Below are positions 14,985 to 22,492 of a DNA stretch of 40,433 bases, one piece after another. The position numbers and the translations under genes were made by a program. This DNA comes from SIG578 sp964508295 (GTDB lineage: Bacteria; Bacillota; Clostridia; Oscillospirales; Ruminococcaceae). The notes beneath the pieces were generated by a model, which saw only the letters and a program-made list of their open reading frames with translations, made no database searches and was not told the DNA's origin. The stretch spans positions 1-40,433 of the forward strand of contig CAZDSQ010000008.1 in NCBI GenBank assembly GCA_964508295.1, given 5' to 3'. Position 1 is the first letter of the stretch. Each line of letters opens with the position of its first letter.

Positions 14985-16571
14985 ATGGAAAAAATGCTCG
15001 GTTTTATGCTCGACTGCTCAAGAAACGCGGTTATGAAGAGCGCTGAGGTAAAAGAGTTTGCCGCCCTTTTAAAGAAAATGGGCTACAACACTCTTATGCT
15101 CTACACAGAGGATACATACGAGCTTGACGGGCACGAGTTTTTCGGACATTTTCGTGGCAGATACTCAAAGGACGAGCTTAAAGAGCTCGACAGCTACTGC
15201 GGTAGCATCGGCATAGAGCTTGTACCCTGTATCCAGACCCTTGCCCACCTTGAAAATATGTTCAAATGGTCGGGGGTTTACGGCGAGGTAAACGACTGCG
15301 ACAACATTCTCCTCTGCGGCGAGGAAAAGACCTACGAGCTTATTGAGGATATGTTTAAAACCGTTTCGCAGTGCTTCACCACAAAGAAGATTCACATCGG
15401 TATGGACGAGGCTTTCAGAGTCGGAAGCGGAAAATACCAGAAAATTCACGGTATCGAGGACAAGTTTGATATAGTAAACCGCCACCTGCACCGAGTTTGC
15501 GCCATAGCCGACAAGTACGGCTTTGACCCGATGATATGGAGCGATATGTTCTATTCGCTCGCACTCGGCACCCACGAATACGGAGAGTGCAAAAACCCCG
15601 AGAAAATTCTTGAAAAGGCCGCTCTGCCCGAAAACATTTCCCTCGTTTACTGGGACTACGCAGGCCTCGACCCCAACAGATACACAGAGCGCCTTAACGC
15701 TCACAAGCTTTTTGGCAGAAAAATAATTTTCGCAGGCGCGGCCTGGTCCTGCTTTAGACTTTCGCCAAGAAACAGCTTTAGCCTTACGACCGCCGATGCG
15801 GCAATACCTGCCTGCCTTAACTTTGGCGTTGACGGATTTTTGTTCTGCAACTGGGGAGACGACGGCTCGGAGTGTTCGGTTTACTCTACCCTGCCCGCCA
15901 TCTTCTATCAAGCGCAGCTTGTGCAGGGCAACAATAATTTAGATGACATAAAGGCAAAATTTAAGGAACTTATCGGCTACGATTTTGACGCCTTTATGGA
16001 TTTAGAAAAGCCCGACACGCCGGGCGGAAAGCACTACTGCAACCCGAGCAAATACCTTTTATACAACGATCCCTTTATGGGTATTATGGACCATTTGTGC
16101 AGCGATGATGACGCACCCTACTACGCAGAGCTTTCCAAAAAGCTTGCCTCCTACAAAAACGGTGGCAAATTCGATTATTTGTTTGACGATTTCGCCGCTC
16201 TCTGTGACGCACTTTCGGTTAAGGCCCCTCTCGGCTTTAAGACAAGAAACGCATATCAGGCGGGCGACAAAGAGGCGCTTAAAGCACTTGCAATCGAATA
16301 CGGCAAGGCAGTAGAAAAAATTGAAGTGTTCCAGCTTAAATACGAAAACCTGTGGTTTACCGAAAACAAGCCGCACGGCTTTGACGTTCAGGACCTTCGC
16401 CTCGGCGGAGTTTTGAGCCGCCTTAAAAGCTGCAAAAGGCGCCTTGAGGGATATCTTGCAGGAGAAATCTCCGAGATTCCCGAGCTTTCCGAGCCCATGC
16501 TAAATCGTGCAATGGATAGCTATAGCTGGAGCAGAATGGTCAGCGCAAACGCAATTACAAACAGACTGTAA
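14985..16571 (+). CDS. GH20-like beta-N-acetylhexosaminidase, cytosolic
   Basis: A 528-residue TIM-barrel glycosidase related to GH20. The barrel opens with MLGFMLDCSRNAVMKSAEVK and YNTLMLYTEDTYE. The HIGMDEAF motif gives the Asp141-Glu142 pair typical of GH20, where Asp positions the substrate acetamido group and Glu is the acid. There is no signal peptide, so it should act inside the cell on small imported oligosaccharides, perhaps chitobiose-like or wall-derived GlcNAc/GalNAc glycans. The C-terminal 150 residues look helical and are unassigned. AAAGGATGG precedes the ATG. A membrane-anchored XRE gene follows 21 nt later. The substrate is not determined; some GH20-like proteins of this layout remain uncharacterised. 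Confidence 0.82.
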   Translation: MEKMLGFMLDCSRNAVMKSAEVKEFAALLKKMGYNTLMLYTEDTYELDGHEFFGHFRGRYSKDELKELDSYCGSIGIELVPCIQTLAHLENMFKWSGVYGEVNDCDNILLCGEEKTYELIEDMFKTVSQCFTTKKIHIGMDEAFRVGSGKYQKIHGIEDKFDIVNRHLHRVCAIADKYGFDPMIWSDMFYSLALGTHEYGECKNPEKILEKAALPENISLVYWDYAGLDPNRYTERLNAHKLFGRKIIFAGAAWSCFRLSPRNSFSLTTADAAIPACLNFGVDGFLFCNWGDDGSECSVYSTLPAIFYQAQLVQGNNNLDDIKAKFKELIGYDFDAFMDLEKPDTPGGKHYCNPSKYLLYNDPFMGIMDHLCSDDDAPYYAELSKKLASYKNGGKFDYLFDDFAALCDALSVKAPLGFKTRNAYQAGDKEALKALAIEYGKAVEKIEVFQLKYENLWFTENKPHGFDVQDLRLGGVLSRLKSCKRRLEGYLAGEISEIPELSEPMLNRAMDSYSWSRMVSANAITNRL

Positions 16572-16592
16572 AAACAAAGGAGCTTGATATAA

Positions 16593-17258
16593 TTGGAATT
16601 TAACCGCCGACTTTTAGAGACAAGGCGAGCTATGGAACTTACCCAAGCAGAGCTTGCGCAAAAAATTTCAACAGCACCCATCGCAATCGAGCGCTGGGAA
16701 AACGGCGAAAGCTTCCCCGATATAAACGACCTTGTTCTGCTCGCAGATGCGCTGGGTGTCAGCACAGACCACCTCTGCGGCAAGAAAAACGAGGTTTCTG
16801 CTAATGGTGCGCGCAAGCAGTTTTCCCGCCTTAATATAATAAAATATATTATTGCTTTGGTTGTGGCGATAGCTGTTTTTGCGGGTGGCTTTATCATCGG
16901 TGCAGACATTAAACTTAAAAAGGAAAACTCTAGGGTCTATCTGCCCGAAACGGTTACAATTTCCAATGTCAGCTTTTCCAAAAAGAACGGCGAGCTTCAC
17001 TATCAGTTTACCCCCAGCGTTGTCGGCAAGGGCTACAAGTATAAAATCACCTTCCGCGATTATGCTGACAACGAGTTTTCCTATGAAATTCCCATTTCAG
17101 ACAGCGGTTGCTTTGGAACTGCCACTGACCTTACCAGTAAGTTTATTGACACCGTTGCCGTTACAATAAGCAGCACCGACGAAAACAGAATCATAATAGT
17201 TGCTACCAACCTGCAACTTGATGGCGACAGCGTTTCCTGGGACTCGGCTAAAGATTAA
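16593..17258 (+). CDS. Membrane-anchored XRE-family HTH protein
   Basis: A 221-residue protein with an N-terminal Cro/C1 helix-turn-helix (about residues 5-62, MELTQAELAQKISTAPIAIE and ENGESFPDINDLVLLADALG), a basic stretch, one membrane segment (about 85-106, IIKYIIALVVAIAVFAGGFI) and an extracytoplasmic beta-rich domain of about 115 residues that I do not recognise. The start is TTG at 16593 with AAAGGAG 10 nt upstream. This one-component design could link an outside signal to transcription. It probably shares a transcript with the GH20-like gene. The target and signal are unknown. Confidence 0.82.
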   Translation: MEFNRRLLETRRAMELTQAELAQKISTAPIAIERWENGESFPDINDLVLLADALGVSTDHLCGKKNEVSANGARKQFSRLNIIKYIIALVVAIAVFAGGFIIGADIKLKKENSRVYLPETVTISNVSFSKKNGELHYQFTPSVVGKGYKYKITFRDYADNEFSYEIPISDSGCFGTATDLTSKFIDTVAVTISSTDENRIIIVATNLQLDGDSVSWDSAKD

Positions 17259-17260
17259 TC

Positions 17261-17296
17261 AAAAAACGGAGCCTTTCGGCTCCGTTTTTTATTTTT
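17261..17296. terminator. Bidirectional terminator between XRE gene and alr
   Basis: A 13-bp stem (AAAAAACGGAGCC at 17261-17273, GGCTCCGTTTTTT at 17278-17290) with loop TTTC lies between convergent genes. A-runs on one side and T-runs on the other let it work both ways. Confidence 0.9.
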
Positions 17297-18408
17297 TACT
17301 CATAAACTCTTACAACTCTTTTTGTAACGCCGCAGATGACCTGATAGTTTATCGACTCGTCAAGCCGCGCTAAATCGTCTGCCGAAATTACCTCGTCGCC
17401 GCTTTTACCCATAAGCGTCACTTTACAAAGGAGCTCGGCTTCGGGGATATCGGTTACATCGAGCATCATCTGATCCATACAAACTCTGCCGACTATCTTT
17501 GCCTTTTTGCCGAAAACAAGGGCATATCCCGCTCCAAACGAGCGCAGATAACCGTCAGCATAGCCACAGGGAACGGTTGCAATGCGCATCTCTTTGTCTG
17601 CAACAAAGGTTCCGCCATAGCTTATAGCATCGCCCGCATTTACTGTTTTAATGTGCGAAATAACGGTTTTAAGCTGCATAGCAGGCTTAATGTCTTTATA
17701 GGTTTCTTTATCGTCGGGGTTGGGGGCAAGCCCGTAAAGCACTATTCCCGCCCTTACCATATCCATCTGAAACTCGGGATAGCGGAAAACTCCCGCGCTG
17801 TTTGCACAATGGCAGACAAGCGGAGTTTTAATTTCTTTCTTAAGCTCTGACACAATGTAAGTAAACTTTTTATACTGATTTTTTGTAAACTTTACGCTTT
17901 CATCATCGGTCATATCGGCTCTTGAGAAGTGGGTAAAAGCACCCTCGACGCAAATTCCGCTAAGTTTTGAAGCGCGAATTGCGGCATCAACATCTGTAAA
18001 CCCGATTCGGCCCATACCCGTGTCAAAAGCAAGGTGTGCGGTAACAGACACGCCGTTTTTCTGACAGTAGTTAGACAGCGCCCCTGCAAACTCCTCGCTG
18101 TAAATAGCCTGCGAAATGCGGTTTTCCGAAAGGATTGCCGCCTGCGAGGGATGGGTAAAGCCTAAAATCAAAATTTCACAGTCACTAAGGCATCTGCGAA
18201 GGCTCAGCGCTTCGTCAAGGCAGGCAACGGCAAAACTCTTTACTCCAAGCGAATAAAGCTTTGCAGACACCGCGGCAAGCCCGTGCCCGTAAGCCTCAGC
18301 CTTGACCGCCGCCATGATCTTGGTTTCGGGTTTAAGCCTTGAGCGGACAACGGCTGTATTATGCTCAATGTTCTTTAGATCAATATATGCAGTTGTCTGA
18401 CACAGCAC
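17296..18408 (-). CDS. alr: Alanine racemase
   Basis: A PLP enzyme that makes D-alanine for peptidoglycan. I start it at GTG 18408, which has AAAGGGGG upstream and gives 370 aa, the usual family length; an ATG at 18468 would add 20 unusual residues. The PLP lysine is Lys36 in AAVKAEAYGHG. The second catalytic Tyr is in ISYGGTF, and CMDQMMLDVTDIP is the conserved substrate-binding region. It lies downstream of a SpoIID-like gene on the same strand, and both concern the cell wall. Confidence 0.96.
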   Translation of the reverse strand: MLCQTTAYIDLKNIEHNTAVVRSRLKPETKIMAAVKAEAYGHGLAAVSAKLYSLGVKSFAVACLDEALSLRRCLSDCEILILGFTHPSQAAILSENRISQAIYSEEFAGALSNYCQKNGVSVTAHLAFDTGMGRIGFTDVDAAIRASKLSGICVEGAFTHFSRADMTDDESVKFTKNQYKKFTYIVSELKKEIKTPLVCHCANSAGVFRYPEFQMDMVRAGIVLYGLAPNPDDKETYKDIKPAMQLKTVISHIKTVNAGDAISYGGTFVADKEMRIATVPCGYADGYLRSFGAGYALVFGKKAKIVGRVCMDQMMLDVTDIPEAELLCKVTLMGKSGDEVISADDLARLDESINYQVICGVTKRVVRVYE

Positions 18409-18475
18409 GGCTCTTCCCCCTTTATCTAAACTTGCGAAAATCTCCCGAAATAATCGGAAGATTTCCACTTAAATT

Positions 18476-19783
18476 TTATGCAACCTTTGCGAAAGCAATT
18501 CCTTTATAATAATGACTTAATATCTGGCGGTAATCCCAGCCCTCTTTATCAGCATAGAAATGAGCGCCCCATTGCGACATTCCTACTCCGTGACCGTAGC
18601 CCTTAGTGGTAAAGGTGAAGTTACCGTTACTGTAGGACACTTCGAAGCAGGCGCTTCTGAGTCCAAATATAGAGCGGATGTTTTTGCCCGTTGTGGTTTT
18701 TCCGCAGACAACGATCTTATTGATATAACCGCCGCTGGTGTATCCGCCCTCAGCCTCGCTTAAGAATGTAAACCAAGCAGACGGGTCTCCCGACGGTGTT
18801 ACGCCTAATTTCGACTGAATCTTGCTCTTGACTGTTTCCTCAGAGATAACCTTTGTTGCAAGATAGTTTGATTTTATCTTGCTTGAGGTGTAGGTGTGGC
18901 TCGCAAGATTGTAGTAATCGGCGAGATAATCATATTTACTTTCGGCACTGACTAAGTAAGCTCTTGCGCCGCCCCAGACCTCTTTTGATGCCTGAGTTTT
19001 TCCGCAGCTCACTGCAAAATAAGGCGAGTAGATTGCCTTGCCGTTATAGGTCATAATAATATCATAGACCTCTTCAACAGCCTTGTCTATTTTTCCCCCT
19101 ACTGTATAGCTTGACTTCATACCAACCGATGCGACAGAGCCCGAATCGGTGTAATACTTAATATAGGTATGAGTTGCAACGACCTGAGCCTTGATTGCTT
19201 CATAGCTGAAATTACCATCCAACTCATTTGAAACGACCTTTTTAAGTGCCTCCTTCACAGGCAGAGTGTAGGTCGTACCGTTGGCCTTAAAGGTTAAGGT
19301 CTCACCGCCGTTTGAGTCCACCGACGAGGCAGGGACATCAGAAGCGTCGGGATTGACAACCGGCGCCGCCGTCGACGAAGTTTGCGAGCTTGACTGCGCG
19401 CTGCTGCTTTGGCTTGCCGACACCGAGGAGCTCTGCGAGCTACTCTGGTTAGATACTACTGAAGACACCTGAGATGACGAGGACTTTGTACTGCTGCTAC
19501 TGCTACTACTGCTTATCTCTGACTTTTTAGGATTGGCAGGAGGATAAAGAGTAGTATCATTTTCGATTTCAAGAATTTCAAAATCATTGCCGATTTCAAT
19601 CTCATTAATATTTTCGGGCTCGATCTGCTCAAAAAAATCATTCTGACCCGCCATAGTCATTGTATCTTCTACAATATAATCTACTGCTGAAATTTTATCT
19701 GCCGCCGCCCCTGCTGCAGCGCTGAGTAGCACCGAAGCCACGAGGCCGATAGCCGCCGTAGATATTTTAAAGCTTGACTTCAT
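18476..19783 (-). CDS. SpoIID/LytB-domain wall protein with Ser-rich linker
   Basis: An exported protein of 435 residues. Residues 1-28 form a signal peptide or membrane anchor, 30-87 are acidic, and 88-138 are almost entirely Ser with Gln, Ala and Thr. The SpoIID domain covers about 160-435. It contains VSNELDGNFSYEAIKAQ, where Glu187 lies at the position of the catalytic Glu of SpoIID, SCGKTQASKEVWGG, and the C-terminal GYGHGVGMSQWGA motif. SpoIID is a lytic transglycosylase acting on denuded glycan strands during engulfment. The Ser-rich linker suggests a surface role in wall remodelling rather than the classic spoIID gene. An upstream promoter (TTGATT, N17, TATAAT) is present. Confidence 0.9.
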   Translation of the reverse strand: MKSSFKISTAAIGLVASVLLSAAAGAAADKISAVDYIVEDTMTMAGQNDFFEQIEPENINEIEIGNDFEILEIENDTTLYPPANPKKSEISSSSSSSSTKSSSSQVSSVVSNQSSSQSSSVSASQSSSAQSSSQTSSTAAPVVNPDASDVPASSVDSNGGETLTFKANGTTYTLPVKEALKKVVSNELDGNFSYEAIKAQVVATHTYIKYYTDSGSVASVGMKSSYTVGGKIDKAVEEVYDIIMTYNGKAIYSPYFAVSCGKTQASKEVWGGARAYLVSAESKYDYLADYYNLASHTYTSSKIKSNYLATKVISEETVKSKIQSKLGVTPSGDPSAWFTFLSEAEGGYTSGGYINKIVVCGKTTTGKNIRSIFGLRSACFEVSYSNGNFTFTTKGYGHGVGMSQWGAHFYADKEGWDYRQILSHYYKGIAFAKVA

Positions 19784-19833
19784 ACAGTTCTCCTTTTTTT
19801 AGAAAGTTATACCGCTGTTATCAATTATCATTT

Positions 19834-19862
19834 ATTATACACCCTTTTTATCAAAAAATCAA
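19834..19862 (-). promoter_or_regulatory. Sigma-A-like promoter of the SpoIID-domain gene
   Basis: On the minus strand TTGATT (19862-19857), 17 nt, TATAAT (19839-19834), about 50 nt upstream of the ATG. A vegetative-type promoter argues against strictly sporulation-specific expression. Confidence 0.75.
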
Positions 19863-20049
19863 ATTTAGCGAGCATTTTGTAACTTTTTATAGAAAATTTA
19901 TACAAATATAACTAACACTTATTTAAGCATATAGGTGTATTTGCACAATAAATTTATTAACTTTGTTGTAGTTCCAACTTTTTTGTTTTTGGGCGGTTCT
20001 TTAATAATTGCTATAAAAATATAAATTTATGAAAAAATTAAAAAAAGAC

Positions 20050-20190
20050 TTGATTTTATTTGAATTATTTGATAAAATATCAATGTTATGCCGCTCCGTG
20101 TAAAAAATCGGCAAGTTCGGCGGCGAAAAAAGGCGCCGTCGTGTTCATAAAACAAAGAAGCCACGGCTTTTAAAACGCATCAAGGAGGTG
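20050..20190 (+). promoter_or_regulatory. rpmB promoter and structured leader
   Basis: The promoter is TTGATT (20050-20055), 17 nt, TAAAAT (20073-20078). The transcript then has about 110 nt before the ATG, with GC-rich self-complementary stretches (GCCGCTCCGTG, CGGCGGCG, GGCGCCGTCG, GCCACGGC) and an AAGGAGGTG ribosome site. This is unlike the AT-rich surroundings and could be an autoregulatory ribosomal-protein leader. I know of no defined L28 leader to match it to. Confidence 0.55.
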
Positions 20191-20197
20191 CATTTTC

Positions 20198-20386
20198 ATG
20201 GCAAAATGCGATATCTGCAACAAAGGAGTTACTTTTGGAATTAAGGTTTCCCACTCTCACAGACGTTCTAACAGAACCTGGAAGCCCAATGTTATGAGAG
20301 TTAAGGCCATCGTTAACGGAAAGCCCTGCCACATTCACGTTTGCAGCCGTTGCTTACGTTCCGGCAAGGTAACCCGTGCCAACTAA
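20198..20386 (+). CDS. rpmB: 50S ribosomal protein L28
   Basis: L28 of the large ribosomal subunit, 62 residues, the normal length. It keeps the zinc-binding form with Cys4/Cys7 (KCDIC) and Cys49/Cys52 (HVCSRC), and has the family segment VSHSHRRSNRTWKPNVMRVK. AAGGAGGTG precedes the ATG. It is a single-gene unit with its own promoter and terminator. Confidence 0.98.
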   Translation: MAKCDICNKGVTFGIKVSHSHRRSNRTWKPNVMRVKAIVNGKPCHIHVCSRCLRSGKVTRAN

Positions 20387-20404
20387 TTTCTAAAAAGCAC
20401 AAAC

Positions 20405-20438
20405 AAAAGGAGAAGTCATAAGACTTCTCCTTTTTTCT
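20405..20438 (+). terminator. Rho-independent terminator of rpmB
   Basis: A 13-bp stem (AAAAGGAGAAGTC at 20405-20417, GACTTCTCCTTTT at 20422-20434) with a T-rich tail. Confidence 0.9.
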
Positions 20439-20486
20439 TTTATTTTATTTATAAAAACACCTGTATAAATGTGGGAGTCACATTCA

Positions 20487-20626
20487 AAAGGCCCCCTTGT
20501 GAAAGGGGGCTGGCTCTGCGTAAGCGGAAACTGGGGGATTGCTGTTATAACATTTTAAGTGCATAACAATCCCTCCGTCACGGCTATCGCCGTGCCGCCT
20601 CCCTTTAGGCAAGGGAGGCGTTAAAG
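20487..20626. repeat. Composite intergenic inverted-repeat element (MITE/REP-like)
   Basis: About 140 bp in which the left part (AAAAGGCCCCCTTGTGAAAG at 20487-20506, then GGGGGCTGGC, ending CTGGGGGATTG) is answered by an approximate reverse complement (CAATCCCTC, CACGGC..GCCGTG, CCTCCCTTTAGGCAAGGGAGG, ending 20622). Each arm folds into its own hairpin, so the whole could form a Y or cloverleaf. The pattern resembles mobile non-coding repeats of gut Clostridia. No coding sequence lies inside. Confidence 0.6.
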
Positions 20627-20633
20627 TTTTCTT

Positions 20634-22229
20634 TTATCTGAATTTCTTTAGGAAGGTTTTTAGAGCTTTGGTCATTGCAGTAATTTCACGGTTTGCCCTG
20701 CCGTCGCAGGCTTTAACAAAGTTAAGCAACTCTTCTGCCACAAATACAAGTTCACTGTAAAGCGATTTTGCTCGGCTTTTTGCCTCTTTGACCTCTTTTG
20801 CAGGTATTCCCTCGGTTACAACCTCAAGCTTATCCTCAAAGAGATCATAAACGGTTCCGCTAAAGGGAGCAAAGGCGTTATAGCCAAGGGTAGACAGCTC
20901 GTTTGTAAACTCGGTACAACTATCGTCGTCGCCGTGGTTTACGAAAACGCGATTGGGCTTATTTTCAAAGCCGCCGAGCCACTCCAAAAGGCCGTTCTTA
21001 TCGGCGTGTCCGCTCACTCCCGCAAGGTACTCTATCTGAGCCTTGACCTCAATTTCCTCGTTAAAGAGCTTTATTTTCTTAGCGCCGTCAAAGATAATTC
21101 TGCCGAGAGTTCCCTCTGCCTGATAGCCGACAAACAGAATTGTTGACTCGCTCTTCCAGAGGTTGTGCTTTAGGTGATGCCTTATTCTGCCAGCCTCGCA
21201 CATTCCGCTGGCGGAAATTATAACCTTGGGGCGAGGATCCTCATTTATCGCCTTGGACTCGTTGCTGGTTTTTGAAAGGGTAAGCCCGTCAAACCAGAAC
21301 GGGTTTATCCCTTGCCGCACAAGCTGTGCCGCCTCGGCATCGACCGAATCGATATTGCACTGAATGTAAATTTTGGTCGCTTCCTCGGCAAGCGGGCTGT
21401 CAACATAAACAGGAAAACCGTCAAAGCCTTTTACAAGGTTTTCAGCTTTAATTCGGCGCAGGTAATATAAGATCTCCTGCGTTCTGCCAACCGCAAATGA
21501 CGGGATAACAACATTTCCGCCACGGGCGAAGGTCTGTTCAATAATTTCGGCAAGCCTTTCAACGTTGTCGGCGTGCTCCTGATGCAGTCGGTTTCCGTAG
21601 GTCGACTCAATTACAACGCAGTCGGCGTCACTCACTTTCTGCGGGTCGTTTACGATAGGTCTGTTCTTATTTCCAACGTCGCCGCTGAATACCATCTTTT
21701 TGGTTTCGCCGTTTTCTGTTACCCAAATCTCAATAGCGGCAGAGCCTAAAAGGTGGCCTATATCGTTAAATCTTATCTCAACGTTTTCTAAAACCTGAAT
21801 TTTCTCATTATATCTGCAGGGGCGCAGGTGGCTGAGGACCACCTCGGTGTCCTCCATTGTGTAAAGCGGCTCGTAATTCTCGCCGCCCGAACGCTTTGCC
21901 TTGCGGTTTCTCCACTCGGCCTCAAACATCTGAATGTGGGTACTGTCGCGAAGCATTATGTCAGAGAGCGAGCAGGTCGCCTCGGTGGCGTAAACGCTGC
22001 CCTTAAAGCCGCCGCGAGCGAGTAGCGGCAGATTTCCCGAATGGTCAATGTGCGCGTGGGTTAAAAGTACAAAGTCAATGTCAGAGGGGCTTACAGGCAG
22101 CTTCTGATTTTCAAAAATGTTCTTGCCCTGCTCCATTCCGCAGTCGACCAAGAACTTATGCCCATTTGTTTCAAGCAAAGTACAGCTGCCCGTTACCTCG
22201 TGCGCCGCACCTAAAAATGTTATTTTCAT
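20634..22229 (-). CDS. Beta-CASP metallo-beta-lactamase RNA-processing exonuclease (YSH1/CPSF-like)
   Basis: A 531-residue protein of the CPSF73-like metallo-beta-lactamase group. The metal motif is HAHIDHSG (His58, His60, Asp62, His63), followed by DIGHLLGSA, FSGDVGN and the beta-CASP region (ESTYGNRLH, IPSFAVGRTQE, VIISASGMCEAGRIRHHL). The RMMBL tail holds YLAGVSGHADKNGLLEW and VFVNHGDD. It most likely degrades or trims RNA, but differs from RNase J in length and layout. About 80 residues after the RMMBL region are family-variable. It has its own promoter and is divergent from argG. Confidence 0.92.
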   Translation of the reverse strand: MKITFLGAAHEVTGSCTLLETNGHKFLVDCGMEQGKNIFENQKLPVSPSDIDFVLLTHAHIDHSGNLPLLARGGFKGSVYATEATCSLSDIMLRDSTHIQMFEAEWRNRKAKRSGGENYEPLYTMEDTEVVLSHLRPCRYNEKIQVLENVEIRFNDIGHLLGSAAIEIWVTENGETKKMVFSGDVGNKNRPIVNDPQKVSDADCVVIESTYGNRLHQEHADNVERLAEIIEQTFARGGNVVIPSFAVGRTQEILYYLRRIKAENLVKGFDGFPVYVDSPLAEEATKIYIQCNIDSVDAEAAQLVRQGINPFWFDGLTLSKTSNESKAINEDPRPKVIISASGMCEAGRIRHHLKHNLWKSESTILFVGYQAEGTLGRIIFDGAKKIKLFNEEIEVKAQIEYLAGVSGHADKNGLLEWLGGFENKPNRVFVNHGDDDSCTEFTNELSTLGYNAFAPFSGTVYDLFEDKLEVVTEGIPAKEVKEAKSRAKSLYSELVFVAEELLNFVKACDGRANREITAMTKALKTFLKKFR

Positions 22230-22261
22230 ACTCTCACTCTCCTTGTGTTTCCACTAAAAAC

Positions 22262-22290
22262 AATATACCACATTTTCGCCTTTTATTCAA
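22262..22290 (-). promoter_or_regulatory. Promoter of the beta-CASP gene
   Basis: On the minus strand TTGAAT (22290-22285), 17 nt, TATATT (22267-22262). Confidence 0.65.
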
Positions 22291-22335
22291 TATTTAATCT
22301 TAAAAACGGAATATATGCAGGATTTTTAAATAAAT

Positions 22336-22412
22336 ATTCACTTTTTAAGCATTTATTCATTGTAAATATTCATAATTACACAAATTTACATAAAATCCTG
22401 AATATTTATTCT
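22336..22412 (+). promoter_or_regulatory. ArgR (ARG box)-like operators of argGH
   Basis: TGAATATTTATTCT (22399-22412) differs by one base from the symmetric arginine-repressor core TGAAT-N4-ATTCA and lies 8 nt before the -35 box. ATTCA half-sites also occur at 22336, 22355 and 22368, so the leader has a cluster of ARG-box halves. ArgR is the known regulator of arginine genes in Firmicutes; binding here is inferred from sequence. Confidence 0.65.
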
Positions 22413-22420
22413 ATTTTTGC

Positions 22421-22448
22421 TTGACAAAACAGATTTATATTGTATAAT
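22421..22448 (+). promoter_or_regulatory. Sigma-A promoter of argGH
   Basis: TTGACA (22421-22426), 16 nt, TATAAT (22443-22448), 45 nt upstream of the argG ATG. Confidence 0.85.
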
Positions 22449-22492
22449 AGAGTGTATATGAAAAAAGCAAATTGCTTTAGGAGGCATTTATT

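Larger units (their letters stand above)
19784..20197. other. AT-rich divergent intergenic region between spoIID-like gene and rpmB
   Basis: 414 bases without a gene. It contains the minus-strand promoter of the SpoIID-like gene (19834-19862), the rpmB promoter (20050-20078) and a GC-rich rpmB leader from about 20085. The part from 19870 to 20045 is AT-rich; I see no other feature in it. Confidence 0.7.

Noticed and set aside
15165..15911. 248-codon open frame on the minus strand
   Set aside because: Antisense shadow of the GH20-like gene, with no protein family features.
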